5,154 bases of DNA, from NCBI GenBank assembly GCA_020345785.1, contig CP070771.1:1597153-1602306 (forward strand). The letters are read 5' to 3'. This DNA is from Desulfobacterales bacterium. GTDB lineage: Bacteria; Desulfobacterota; Desulfobacteria; Desulfobacterales; JAFDCJ01. The notes below the pieces were generated by a model. That model was not told the DNA's origin. It made no database searches and saw only the letters and a list, made by a program, of their open reading frames with translations. Made by a program: the position numbers and the translations under genes. Shown here piece after piece: positions 1 through 5,093 of this stretch. Every line of letters begins with the position of its first letter. Position 1 is the stretch's first letter.

Positions 1-716
1 CCGTCCAGATATTCATTCAGATGAAAATCACATCCGTCAAATTTACAGATTTTACCCCCAGCCGACTCGATAATCACCCGGGCAGCCGCCAATCCTTGGA
101 AGGATTCATTGGCGACGACCGCCGCGTCGGCCCGCCCCATGGCTACATAGCATATATGGGCGGATGAACAGCCCAGATTCCGAATTTTACCCGGAAAGGT
201 CGAGCGATAGTGTTGATGAAATCGCGAAAAGGTAAACAACAAACTTTCATCATTGATGGTGTGACCATCGTCGATTTTTATCTTCTGCTTGCCCCAATAA
301 GCATCCTGGCCGGCCCTCGCGTGAAACAAATCACCGGTGGCGGGCATGTAAAAAACCCCAAAAATGGGCCAAAAATTGTCAATTAGCGCCAGAGACATGC
401 CCCAGATCGGGATACCGGCCTGAAAATTAGCCACGCCCTCTATGGGATCAAAAATCCATAGATACCGTTTTCCTTCATGGGAGTAGTTTTCGTTTATCTG
501 GTCGAACTTAAACACGTGGTGTTCAGGATAGTGCTCGACAAGTTTTTCTTGAAAGAAATCCGTCAATCGCAGCTCCGCTTCGATAATCATCCCCTGGTCA
601 AATTTCACCTGGGGTTGGCCTTTGCCATAAAATGCTAACGCCTTTTTGCCTGCTTCCTTGATAATTTCAGTGGCAAATCCGCTTAATTCCTCGATCCCAT
701 GACCTTTGGCGCCCAT
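1..716 (-). CDS. Inositol monophosphatase-fold protein, probable pseudoenzyme (3' end cut off)
   Basis: The first 238 residues are visible; the gene runs off the left edge and probably lacks about 25-40 C-terminal residues relative to the family's usual length. The start is the ATG at 714-716, preceded by AGGAGG (721-726) with a 4-base spacer. The fold is recognisable from WIFDPIEGVANF (residues 87-98, family form W-x-x-DPIDGTxNF), from AGIPIWGMSLALI after it, and from LAAARVIIESAGGKI (209-223, family form WDxAAGxxIxxEAGG). Active IMPase, FBPase-like and CysQ enzymes bind Mg2+ through Glu70, Asp90, Asp93 and Asp220 (human IMPA1 numbering). Here Asp90 is kept, Asp93 is Glu, the GEE motif reads KFD (70-72), Thr95 is Val, the Asp47 position is Glu48, and the WD of the last motif is QG (207-208). 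The reading frame is clean, so the gene is maintained, but hydrolysis of a sugar or nucleotide phosphate is doubtful. A binding or regulatory role is only inference. It follows the decayed phosphatase gene by about 100 bases in the same direction. Confidence 0.85.
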   Translation of the reverse strand, partial: MGAKGHGIEELSGFATEIIKEAGKKALAFYGKGQPQVKFDQGMIIEAELRLTDFFQEKLVEHYPEHHVFKFDQINENYSHEGKRYLWIFDPIEGVANFQAGIPIWGMSLALIDNFWPIFGVFYMPATGDLFHARAGQDAYWGKQKIKIDDGHTINDESLLFTFSRFHQHYRSTFPGKIRNLGCSSAHICYVAMGRADAAVVANESFQGLAAARVIIESAGGKICKFDGCDFHLNEYLD

Positions 717-739
717 TCTCCCTCCTTTTGCGCTTAATT

Positions 740-766
740 TGTATAATTTAACATATATTTTAACAA
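740..766 (-). promoter_or_regulatory. Weak candidate promoter for the IMPase-fold gene
   Basis: On the minus strand TTGTTA (761-766) and TATACA (740-745) lie 15 bases apart in a very AT-rich stretch, just upstream of the AGGAGG site and ATG of the IMPase-fold gene. The two boxes match the sigma70 consensus at 4 of 6 positions each, and the spacer is shorter than the preferred 17. The call rests mostly on location: the gene upstream is a pseudogene, so the IMPase-fold gene needs its own promoter or read-through. Confidence 0.25.
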
Positions 767-865
767 AAATTGTATTCTGCCGCAAAATGCCCGAATTCCG
801 TGCTTAAAACTACTTTAATCATCAACCAATTTAATTACAATCATGGTCACATCATCTTGCAGTGC

Positions 866-884
866 CCGGTCTTTTAAAAACCGG
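866..884. repeat. 19-bp imperfect palindrome at the deletion junction
   Basis: CCGGTCTTTTAAAAACCGG is an inverted repeat with one mismatched pair (871/879) around centre 875. It contains the premature TAA (874-876, minus strand) of the phosphatase pseudogene. It sits exactly where the catalytic domain jumps to its C-terminal residues, so it probably marks or promoted the deletion. Confidence 0.6.
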
Positions 885-1974
885 AACCTCGCAATTCTTC
901 AAATGAATCCGCCGCGGGATCATAAAAAATTCCCGGATCATGTCCGGCACGAACCCAACTCAATTTTTTGTTTTTAGCATCAATGGCCAAATAAAACAAC
1001 GTCATGAATCCGCCGGATTCTTCGACATCACCGGCAAGCTGTCGATTGACGTCTGCTACCATATTCGACATACTTCCCGGCAAGGCGGCCCGTTGGCGCA
1101 GAAACGCCCGGGCAGTGGCCATCAGCAGTGCTGAGGATACACCGTGTCCGGATACATCTCCTAAGATAACCCTGATTTTGCCCTCATCGCGCTCATCACC
1201 GCCAAGAAAATCATAGTCGTCGCCGCCGGTCTCGTCACAATATACGCTGGTCGCGGCAATATCCAAGCCTTTTACCTGAGGCGCTCTGCGGGGCAATAAA
1301 GCCTGCTGGACTTCTTTAGCCAGATATAAGGATTGGCGCATACGGTCTCGATCGATCAGGCCGTCGGTCATTTCATTCATCCCGTCACCCAGCACGCCAA
1401 GCTCATCATTGGATACGACTTGAACTTTGTGATGAAAATTGCCGTCTCGCACCTTATAAACCAGTCTCATCATTTCTTTGATAGGATTTAATACGGACTT
1501 GCCGACCAGAAAATTTAAACTGAGCGCAATGACAACAAAAAGAACACTCAAGACAACAGTGAAGGTAAGAATCTGCCTGCCGAATTGACCGGCGGCAACC
1601 GGGCTATCCTGCACCTCCCAGACCGCGAAGGCCAACGTTCCCACCAGAAGAAGCATCGGGGCATTGGTTCCGACCCCCCAGTAACACTCTGATTCTTCGT
1701 AGAATGGAAATTTTTATGGCGCCTGGCACGGCGGCGAGTTTGCCTTCAGGAAAAAAAACCGCCAGGGGTGTAAAAATATTCAATACTGCGATGATAAAAT
1801 TGCCGCAGATATTGGCCGCAAAATTTCGCAGATAAAGACCTGTTAACCCGGGGTTGACTGGTTTCGGTGCTCCCATTGCGTTCAATCTTATTAACAATTG
1901 GTCCTCAAGTGTGACCATAACCGCCAGAACTGATTGGATCAAGAAAAATCCTAATGAAACTGCCGGATCTTTTC

Positions 1975-1992
1975 TTGACAAGATCCTGTCGA
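1975..1992. promoter_or_regulatory. Candidate operator palindrome over the -35 box
   Basis: TTGACAAGATCCTGTCGA is an 18-bp palindrome with two mismatched pairs, with half-sites GACA and TGTC around a GATC centre. It covers the -35 box and the start of the spacer of the promoter reading into the HD-domain gene. That is where a dimeric repressor would block RNA polymerase. No regulator gene is visible in the window, so the operator role is inferred from position and symmetry. Confidence 0.4.
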
Positions 1993-2003
1993 TAACATAG
2001 TAT
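1975..2003 (+). promoter_or_regulatory. Sigma70-type promoter of the HD-domain gene
   Basis: TTGACA (1975-1980, perfect -35 match), a 17-base spacer and TAGTAT (1998-2003, 4 of 6 to TATAAT) point toward the HD-domain gene. Transcription would begin near 2010, giving a leader of about 50 bases that contains the GGAGG ribosome site. The promoter lies inside the 5' end of the divergent phosphatase pseudogene. Confidence 0.6.
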
Positions 2004-2061
2004 TCACCCCAATTTTGTTCTATTTACGGTAGGTTAGACGAAAAAACCCGGAGGTGGTCCA

Positions 2062-2643
2062 ATGAGTCAGAAAGTACCTACGCGAGAAGAGGCCCTTGCA
2101 CTTCTGAGACAGTACAACAAAAATGAAAGCCTGATAAAACATGCCCTGGCTGTGGAGGGCGTCATGCGCTATTTTGCCCGCAAGCGCGGCCAGGACGAAG
2201 AGAAATGGGGCACGATCGGCCTGATCCACGACCTTGATTATGAGCAATTTCCCGACCAGCATTGTAAAAAGACTGAAGAAATTCTGCGGGAAAACAACTG
2301 GCCGGAGGATTACATCCGGGCCGTGGTCAGCCACGGTTGGGGAATTTGCACCGATGTAAAGCCGGAATCAGAGCTGGAAAAGGTCCTTTATACCATTGAT
2401 GAGCTGACCGGACTGGTGGTGACGACCGCTTTGGTGCGTCCTTCAAAAAGCGTGTTGGATGTTAAAACCAAATCGGTTAAAAAGAAATGGAAGGACAAAC
2501 GCTTCGCTGCCGGCGTAGATCGATCCATCATAGAAAAGGGTGCCGGGATGTTGGGGATGGATCTGTCGGATGTGATTACCGACACGATCATGGGCATGCG
2601 TGAGGTGGCTGAAGAGATCGGATTGAAGGGAAAAGTGGAGTGA
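2062..2643 (+). CDS. HD-domain metal-dependent phosphohydrolase family protein
   Basis: This is a complete 193-residue protein. The ATG at 2062 is preceded by GGAGG (2050-2054) with a 7-base spacer. The HD-superfamily metal ligands are in place: His27 in LIKHALAVE, His56-Asp57 in LIHDLDYE and Asp113 in YTIDELTGLV, with additional histidines His67 and His91 (VVSHGW). The second half (ALVRPSKS, VKKKWKDKRFAAG, GMDLSDVI) is typical of a family of roughly 180-200 residues found widely in anaerobic bacteria. The protein has no signal peptide or membrane helix, so it should be cytosolic. HD proteins usually hydrolyse phosphoester bonds of nucleotides or signalling molecules, but the substrate of this family is not known to me and no HD-GYP motif is present. 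It appears monocistronic, under the sigma70-type promoter at 1975-2003, and is convergent with the small membrane-protein gene. Confidence 0.9.
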   Translation: MSQKVPTREEALALLRQYNKNESLIKHALAVEGVMRYFARKRGQDEEKWGTIGLIHDLDYEQFPDQHCKKTEEILRENNWPEDYIRAVVSHGWGICTDVKPESELEKVLYTIDELTGLVVTTALVRPSKSVLDVKTKSVKKKWKDKRFAAGVDRSIIEKGAGMLGMDLSDVITDTIMGMREVAEEIGLKGKVE

Positions 2644-2672
2644 GTTCGGAAGGCGGAATCGAGTAGCAAGCA

Positions 2673-2689
2673 GGTCATCGCTCATGACC
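2673..2689 (+). terminator. Weak hairpin downstream of the HD-domain gene
   Basis: GGTCAT-CGCTC-ATGACC forms a 6-bp perfect stem with a 5-base loop, 30 bases after the HD-domain stop codon in the 136-base gap between two convergent genes. There is no T run right after it (GATTTAAAATT follows), so it is a poor intrinsic terminator. It might help ending or stabilise the transcript. The rest of this gap shows nothing clear. Confidence 0.3.
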
Positions 2690-2779
2690 CGATTTAAAAT
2701 TGGTATACTTGTTTTCGGAGTTGACTGTTAAAATAGGCGCGATCAGCTATGAACTGTATTTAATATCTCCAAAAACGAA

Positions 2780-3076
2780 TCACTTTGTACGAAATCCAGT
2801 AAATACCCAATAAATTATCCAGATAATCGCTACCGGACCGAAGCCGAAATAGAAATATAGCATCAGGTCCTCTTTCCAGGGCTGCATAAACGCGGCAACT
2901 ACCGCAGGCCACAGAACAGAAGCCGCAATTGCCAAGCGCATCTTGCCGGAAAGCACGATCACCGGTTTGGGGTCAGTGGCCTGTCTATCCTGTCCCCGGT
3001 TCAAAATTCTGGGTAAAAATAAGATACCTAGAATAATGATTACCAGCACCAATATTTCTTGAATACCTGAAAACAT
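2780..3076 (-). CDS. Small three-helix membrane protein of unknown function
   Basis: This is a complete 98-residue protein. The ATG at 3074-3076 has GGAGA (3081-3085) 4 bases upstream and the stop TGA is at 2780-2782. Three hydrophobic segments are visible: about residues 5-24 (EILVLVIIILGILFLPRIL), 47-64 (LAIAASVLWPAVVAAFM) and 73-93 (LYFYFGFGPVAIIWIIYWVF), joined by short charged loops (NRGQDRQATDPKP and QPWKED), with an FRTK tail. I do not recognise a named family. The first 25 residues resemble the layout of TatA/TatB: a very N-terminal helix, a Glu near its start, and a phenylalanine-proline hinge followed by basic residues. The two later helices and the lack of an amphipathic helix argue against a true Tat subunit. 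It is convergent with the HD-domain gene and divergent from the pilin operon. Coding is supported by the ribosome site and coherent membrane topology. Confidence 0.75.
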   Translation of the reverse strand: MFSGIQEILVLVIIILGILFLPRILNRGQDRQATDPKPVIVLSGKMRLAIAASVLWPAVVAAFMQPWKEDLMLYFYFGFGPVAIIWIIYWVFTGFRTK

Positions 3077-3186
3077 CGATTCTCCATTAATAAGACATCC
3101 TGGTTATCACAAAATCTTCGAACAGACAAGGCACCAACCTTCTTGCCAGCCAGAAAGGTCCGTTAAACTCACAATTAGCTCAACCG

Positions 3187-3275
3187 ACTCAACAAACCTT
3201 CTTCCCCCTTTCTTTTACCTATTTTTCCCAAACAATCTCACATTTTTTACACAACCTACCTCACATTTCTTACAT
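3187..3275 (+). other. 89-base G-free, C/T-rich tract, candidate Rho loading region
   Basis: On the plus strand no G occurs from 3187 to 3275; by hand count the tract holds 24 A, 31 C and 34 T. Long C-rich, G-free RNA is unstructured and is the kind of sequence Rho loads on. A plus-strand transcript passing the HD-domain gene could be ended here before the pilin promoters. The tract also contains two tandem repeats, so it may instead be a protein-binding region. No gene is visible on either strand here. Confidence 0.35.
3237..3274. repeat. Two 15-bp tandem repeats, candidate activator sites
   Basis: CTCACATTTTTTACA (3237-3251) and CTCACATTTCTTACA (3260-3274) match at 14 of 15 positions and start 23 bases apart. 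They lie 76-113 bases upstream of the -24 element of the sigma54-type promoter, the usual distance for enhancer-binding activators such as PilR-type regulators. A shorter CTCACA also occurs a little upstream near 3168. Identity of the binding protein is inference. Confidence 0.45.
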
Positions 3276-3310
3276 GGCGTCACAGTAAATAAATTAAATT
3301 CCTTACCAAC

Positions 3311-3329
3311 TATCTAATATATATAGATA
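3311..3329. repeat. AT-rich inverted repeat upstream of the sigma54-type promoter
   Basis: TATCTA-N7-TAGATA (half-sites 3311-3316 and 3324-3329) has an ATATATA centre and lies in a strongly AT-rich stretch running from about 3283 to 3349. Between activator sites and a sigma54 promoter, such DNA can act as a flexible hinge or bind a bending protein. No exact IHF consensus was found. Confidence 0.3.
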
Positions 3330-3347
3330 TTTTATAAATCTTTCTAT

Positions 3348-3364
3348 TTGGTATGTTTTTTGCG
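3348..3364 (+). promoter_or_regulatory. Sigma54-type (-24/-12) promoter
   Basis: TTGGTATG-N4-TTGC has the invariant GG (3350-3351) and GC (3362-3363) separated by exactly 10 bases. Against the consensus TGGCACG-N4-TTGCW it differs at two positions of the -24 box and at the last base. Transcription would start near 3375, leaving a leader of about 330 bases before the first pilin gene. Sigma54 control of pilin genes through PilS/PilR is established in Pseudomonas, Myxococcus and Geobacter, which fits the downstream genes. Confidence 0.5.
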
Positions 3365-3467
3365 AAAAGGTTTGGCAGCTTGATATTCGATTCAGCTTGA
3401 GGTCATGGTAAAAGACGTATCGAGTAAATATCCGCTTTAATCTATAAATGTTATTCAAGATTTTATG

Positions 3468-3496
3468 TTGACACACAAATTGAATTACCATAAATA
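3468..3496 (+). promoter_or_regulatory. Possible sigma70-type promoter within the pilin leader
   Basis: TTGACA (3468-3473, perfect) is followed after 17 bases by TAAATA (3491-3496), which matches TATAAT at only three positions. Transcription would start near 3503, about 205 bases before the first pilin start codon. It could supply basal expression independent of the sigma54-type promoter. Confidence 0.35.
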
Positions 3497-3549
3497 TTGA
3501 GTTGTTGGATTGACGTTTTTCTCTCAGGCCCTGTCATCTAGCAATTCCA

Positions 3550-3636
3550 CAAGGAAAATGACCTTGAAAAAGACTTGTAATCGAGCCTCTGGTGGGACAT
3601 TGGTGTGTCTTAGGGGGCTTTTTAATTTTTACAAGT
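3550..3636 (+). ncRNA. Structured pilin leader with terminator-like hairpin
   Basis: Successive pairings are visible: CAAGG/CCTTG (3550-3554 with 3562-3566), an outer perfect 8-bp pair ACTTGTAA/TTACAAGT (3573-3580 with 3629-3636), and an inner 7-bp stem AGCCTCT/GGGGGCT (3584-3590 with 3613-3619, two G-U pairs). The inner loop can itself pair GACA with TGTC. A T-rich tail, CTTTTTAATTTTT, follows the inner stem. The outer stem ties up the tail, so folding of the two could be linked. No known riboswitch core was recognised; the c-di-GMP-I (GEMM) core, expected near pilin genes, is absent. Confidence 0.35.
3584..3630 (+). terminator. Terminator-like hairpin with T-rich tail before the pilin operon
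   Basis: The AGCCTCT/GGGGGCT stem (22-base loop) is directly followed by CTTTTTAATTTTT. It lies downstream of both candidate promoters and 78 bases upstream of the first pilin start. It is therefore either an attenuator of the pilin operon or the end of a short separate transcript. The long loop and G-U pairs make the stem weaker than a textbook intrinsic terminator. Confidence 0.4.
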
Positions 3637-3707
3637 TCTTTTAACAAGCCATGTACCATGACACAAGTGAAAGACCAAACCCCTATTTGTAAAAAGAGGA
3701 AATGGTG

Positions 3708-4187
3708 ATGATGCGCAAAAACTCAGGATTCACTTTGTGGGAGGTGATGACGGTACTGGGAATCATGGCCGTCCTTTCGACGATCGCAATACCGCACTTT
3801 TTAGGTTGGCTGCCCAAATATCGATTAGGAAGTGCCGCAAGAGATATCCTGTCTGCGATGCAATATGCAAGATTGCGGGCTGTAAAGGATAATGTCGATG
3901 TGCGCGTAAATTTTGACAAAGATAACAATAAGTTTTTAATATTTCCGGATTACGATAGCGATGATAACCAGGACGCCGATGAGCCGACCATAAGAAGGGG
4001 AATTATGCCGGCAGGCGTTACCTTGGAGAATGCAAGTTTCAGTATACCCGATACCTTCAAATTCGACAGCAGGGGACTAGCGTCCGGTAACGGCGGCACC
4101 ATATCTATTGCCAATAGCCGGAATGAACTCACGAGAATTCGAATCAATAGAACAGGCAACTCCAGAATACTTAGGGAAGATGAATAA
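3708..4187 (+). CDS. FimT/GspH-like type IV minor prepilin
   Basis: From the chosen start this is a 159-residue prepilin. Of the starts at 3702, 3708 and 3711, the ATG at 3708 is best placed: GAGG (3696-3699) is 8 bases away, but only 2 from 3702. The leader MMRKNSG is cut after Gly7, giving FTLWEVMTVLGIMAVL with the conserved Glu at +5 and a membrane helix to about residue 28 that ends in IAIPHF, as is usual in GspH/FimT pilins. The globular part has DILSAMQYARLRAVKDNV (typical FimT/GspH helix), then beta-rich sequence. Residues 81-92, DYDSDDNQDADE, have the spacing of a calcium-binding loop. The product should be processed by prepilin peptidase and inserted in the inner membrane to prime a type IV pilus or related system. 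It is first in the operon, 24-30 bases before the PilW-like gene. Exact subtype (FimT, FimU or GspH) is not settled. Confidence 0.87.
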   Translation: MMRKNSGFTLWEVMTVLGIMAVLSTIAIPHFLGWLPKYRLGSAARDILSAMQYARLRAVKDNVDVRVNFDKDNNKFLIFPDYDSDDNQDADEPTIRRGIMPAGVTLENASFSIPDTFKFDSRGLASGNGGTISIANSRNELTRIRINRTGNSRILREDE

Positions 4188-4217
4188 AGGAAAGACCATC
4201 GGTCGGGAAAAATGACT

Positions 4218-5042
4218 ATGCGAATTAATTCCGACGGGCACACTATCGTCGAGCTTTTGATCGCAATGGCCGTAGCCGCCATTCTAATAACAGCGATTTT
4301 TCAGATTTACGAGCTTCGTCAAAACTCACATTACAAGCAGCAGCTTGCGGTTGAGATGCAGCAAAACATCCGGGCCGCTGTATCTCTTATCAAAAGGGAA
4401 ATCAGAATGGCGGGCTATGATCCCGCCGCAAACGATGGTGTGGATAGTGATGGTGATTCGGTGGCTGATAATGATGAGGAGTCAGCAGGTACAGGAATTC
4501 ATACAGCCGGCCGGCATATAATTCAGTTTACCTTTGACAATGACGGCGACATGGAAATCAGCCCCGATGAAAGGATCAGCTACGGGTTCGCAAATATGTA
4601 CGATGGCGACAAGGACGGCGTCGCCGATGGGGGCGCGGCACCATTTGGTAGACAAGTCGGTGCCGGCACGCTGACAGGCGTGGCGGAAAATATTCAAGCT
4701 TACGCGTTTGCCTACGCCTTCGACAATAACCATGACGGGAATCTTGACACCGACGACGGCACGGCCGACGGTAATATCATCTGGGCGTTCGACTCGGACA
4801 TTAGCGATGGAAATAACCAACTGACCGCCAACCTGGAAACCGGCTTGCCTTTAGCTGTCCCAGTGCCGCTGTCCGACATTCGTGCAGTCAGAATATGGAT
4901 TTTGGCTCGAACGAGAGCGCCGGTCCGGGGCCATTTCGACAGCCGGACGTATACCGTAGGCGACCGAATAGTATCAAGTGCGGACACGTATCAGCGCCGT
5001 CTGATCAGGACCACGGTGTATTGTAGAAATATGAGTCTGTAA
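4218..5042 (+). CDS. pilW: PilW-like type IV minor prepilin with calcium-type loops
   Basis: This is a 274-residue prepilin from the ATG at 4218, whose GGGA (4205-4208) is 9 bases away; the ATG at 4212 is only 3 bases away and would add Met-Thr. The leader MRINSDG is cut after Gly7. The mature protein would begin HTIVELLIAM, with Glu at +5 kept but His at +1 in place of the usual Phe. The membrane helix runs to about residue 30. The stretch MQQNIRAAVSLIKREIRMAGYDP (from 47) is a hallmark of PilW. Four Asp-rich segments follow: 76-87, 107-118 (DNDGDMEISPDE, EF-hand-like spacing), 129-140 and 169-180 (DNNHDGNLDTDD). The C-terminal part has LSDIRAVRIWILARTRAP and a terminal YxRRLIRTTVYCRN, usual for PilW. 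The product should join the minor-pilin complex at the pilus tip. It is second in the operon. Confidence 0.87.
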   Translation: MRINSDGHTIVELLIAMAVAAILITAIFQIYELRQNSHYKQQLAVEMQQNIRAAVSLIKREIRMAGYDPAANDGVDSDGDSVADNDEESAGTGIHTAGRHIIQFTFDNDGDMEISPDERISYGFANMYDGDKDGVADGGAAPFGRQVGAGTLTGVAENIQAYAFAYAFDNNHDGNLDTDDGTADGNIIWAFDSDISDGNNQLTANLETGLPLAVPVPLSDIRAVRIWILARTRAPVRGHFDSRTYTVGDRIVSSADTYQRRLIRTTVYCRNMSL

Positions 5043-5048
5043 AATTGA

Positions 5049-5068
5049 CCGGGATTTTATCCGCCCGG
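5049..5068 (+). other. Short intergenic hairpin between two prepilin genes
   Basis: CCGGG (5049-5053) can pair with CCCGG (5064-5068) around a 10-base loop. It lies in the 51-base gap between the PilW-like stop and the next prepilin start. It has no T run and is too small to call a terminator; it could slow decay of the upstream part of the message. Confidence 0.25.
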
Positions 5069-5093
5069 ACATTTAAGGGAAATTTTCGGCAAA

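Larger units (their letters stand above)
815..2023 (-). pseudogene. Decayed membrane HAMP-SpoIIE (PP2C-type) Ser/Thr phosphatase
   Basis: Three reading-frame pieces join into one protein. Piece one (open from 2023, readable to about 1712) has hydrophobic segments around FFLIQSVLAVMV and NFIIAVLNIF. Piece two (about 1710 to 874) has a membrane helix (ILTFTVVLSVLFVVIALSL), a HAMP linker (VLNPIKEMM to DELGVLGDGMNEM), then the SpoIIE phosphatase core: EVQQALLP, GGDDYDF, GDVSGHG, and FMTLFYLAID with VRAGHDPG. Piece three (880 to 815) carries the family's C-terminus, ALQDDVTMIVIKL. Lesions: (1) no usable in-frame start, the first open codon being ATA at 2021-2023, and an ATG at 1996-1998 with a GGGGTG site being out of frame; (2) one extra A in an A5 run (T run 1711-1715 on plus), whose removal joins AIK to FPFYEESECYWGVG; (3) a deletion after RGSG that removes the TDG-containing half of the domain and shifts frame. 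Intact relatives are sensor phosphatases that often act on anti-sigma antagonists. This copy cannot be active. Lesion 2 could be a sequencing error; lesion 3 is not easily explained that way. Confidence 0.85.

Noticed and set aside
742..747. Perfect TATAAT on the plus strand
   Set aside because: There is no -35 match at the proper distance, and it would transcribe antisense through a pseudogene with no plus-strand gene behind it.
2388..2685. Minus-strand open frames opposite the HD-domain gene
   Set aside because: They are shadows of a well-supported plus-strand gene with all HD ligands; their translations show no recognisable protein pattern.
3405..3440. 11-codon leader peptide (ATG to TAA) after the sigma54-type promoter
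   Set aside because: GAGG is only 2 bases from the ATG, too close for good initiation, and the peptide has no run of one amino acid as in classic attenuators.
3303..3491. Minus-strand open frame of 62 codons in the pilin upstream region
   Set aside because: It lies in very AT-rich DNA, overlaps the candidate promoters on the other strand, has no convincing ribosome site, and its translation shows no domain or membrane pattern.
3541..3640. c-di-GMP-I (GEMM) riboswitch upstream of the pilins
   Set aside because: Expected from other pilin leaders, but the conserved core (CACAGGGCAAACC and ACGCAAAGCC) is not there; only a short GCCTC-like similarity exists.
3558..3644. 28-codon open frame overlapping the leader hairpin
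   Set aside because: AAGGA is just 2 bases from the ATG, and the sequence is better explained by the hairpin and T-rich tail it overlaps.
3628..3656. TTTACA with ATGTAC 17 bases later, as a promoter just before the FimT-like gene
   Set aside because: The -10 match is poor even when the spacer is shifted by one base, and the -35 overlaps the hairpin's T-rich tail.
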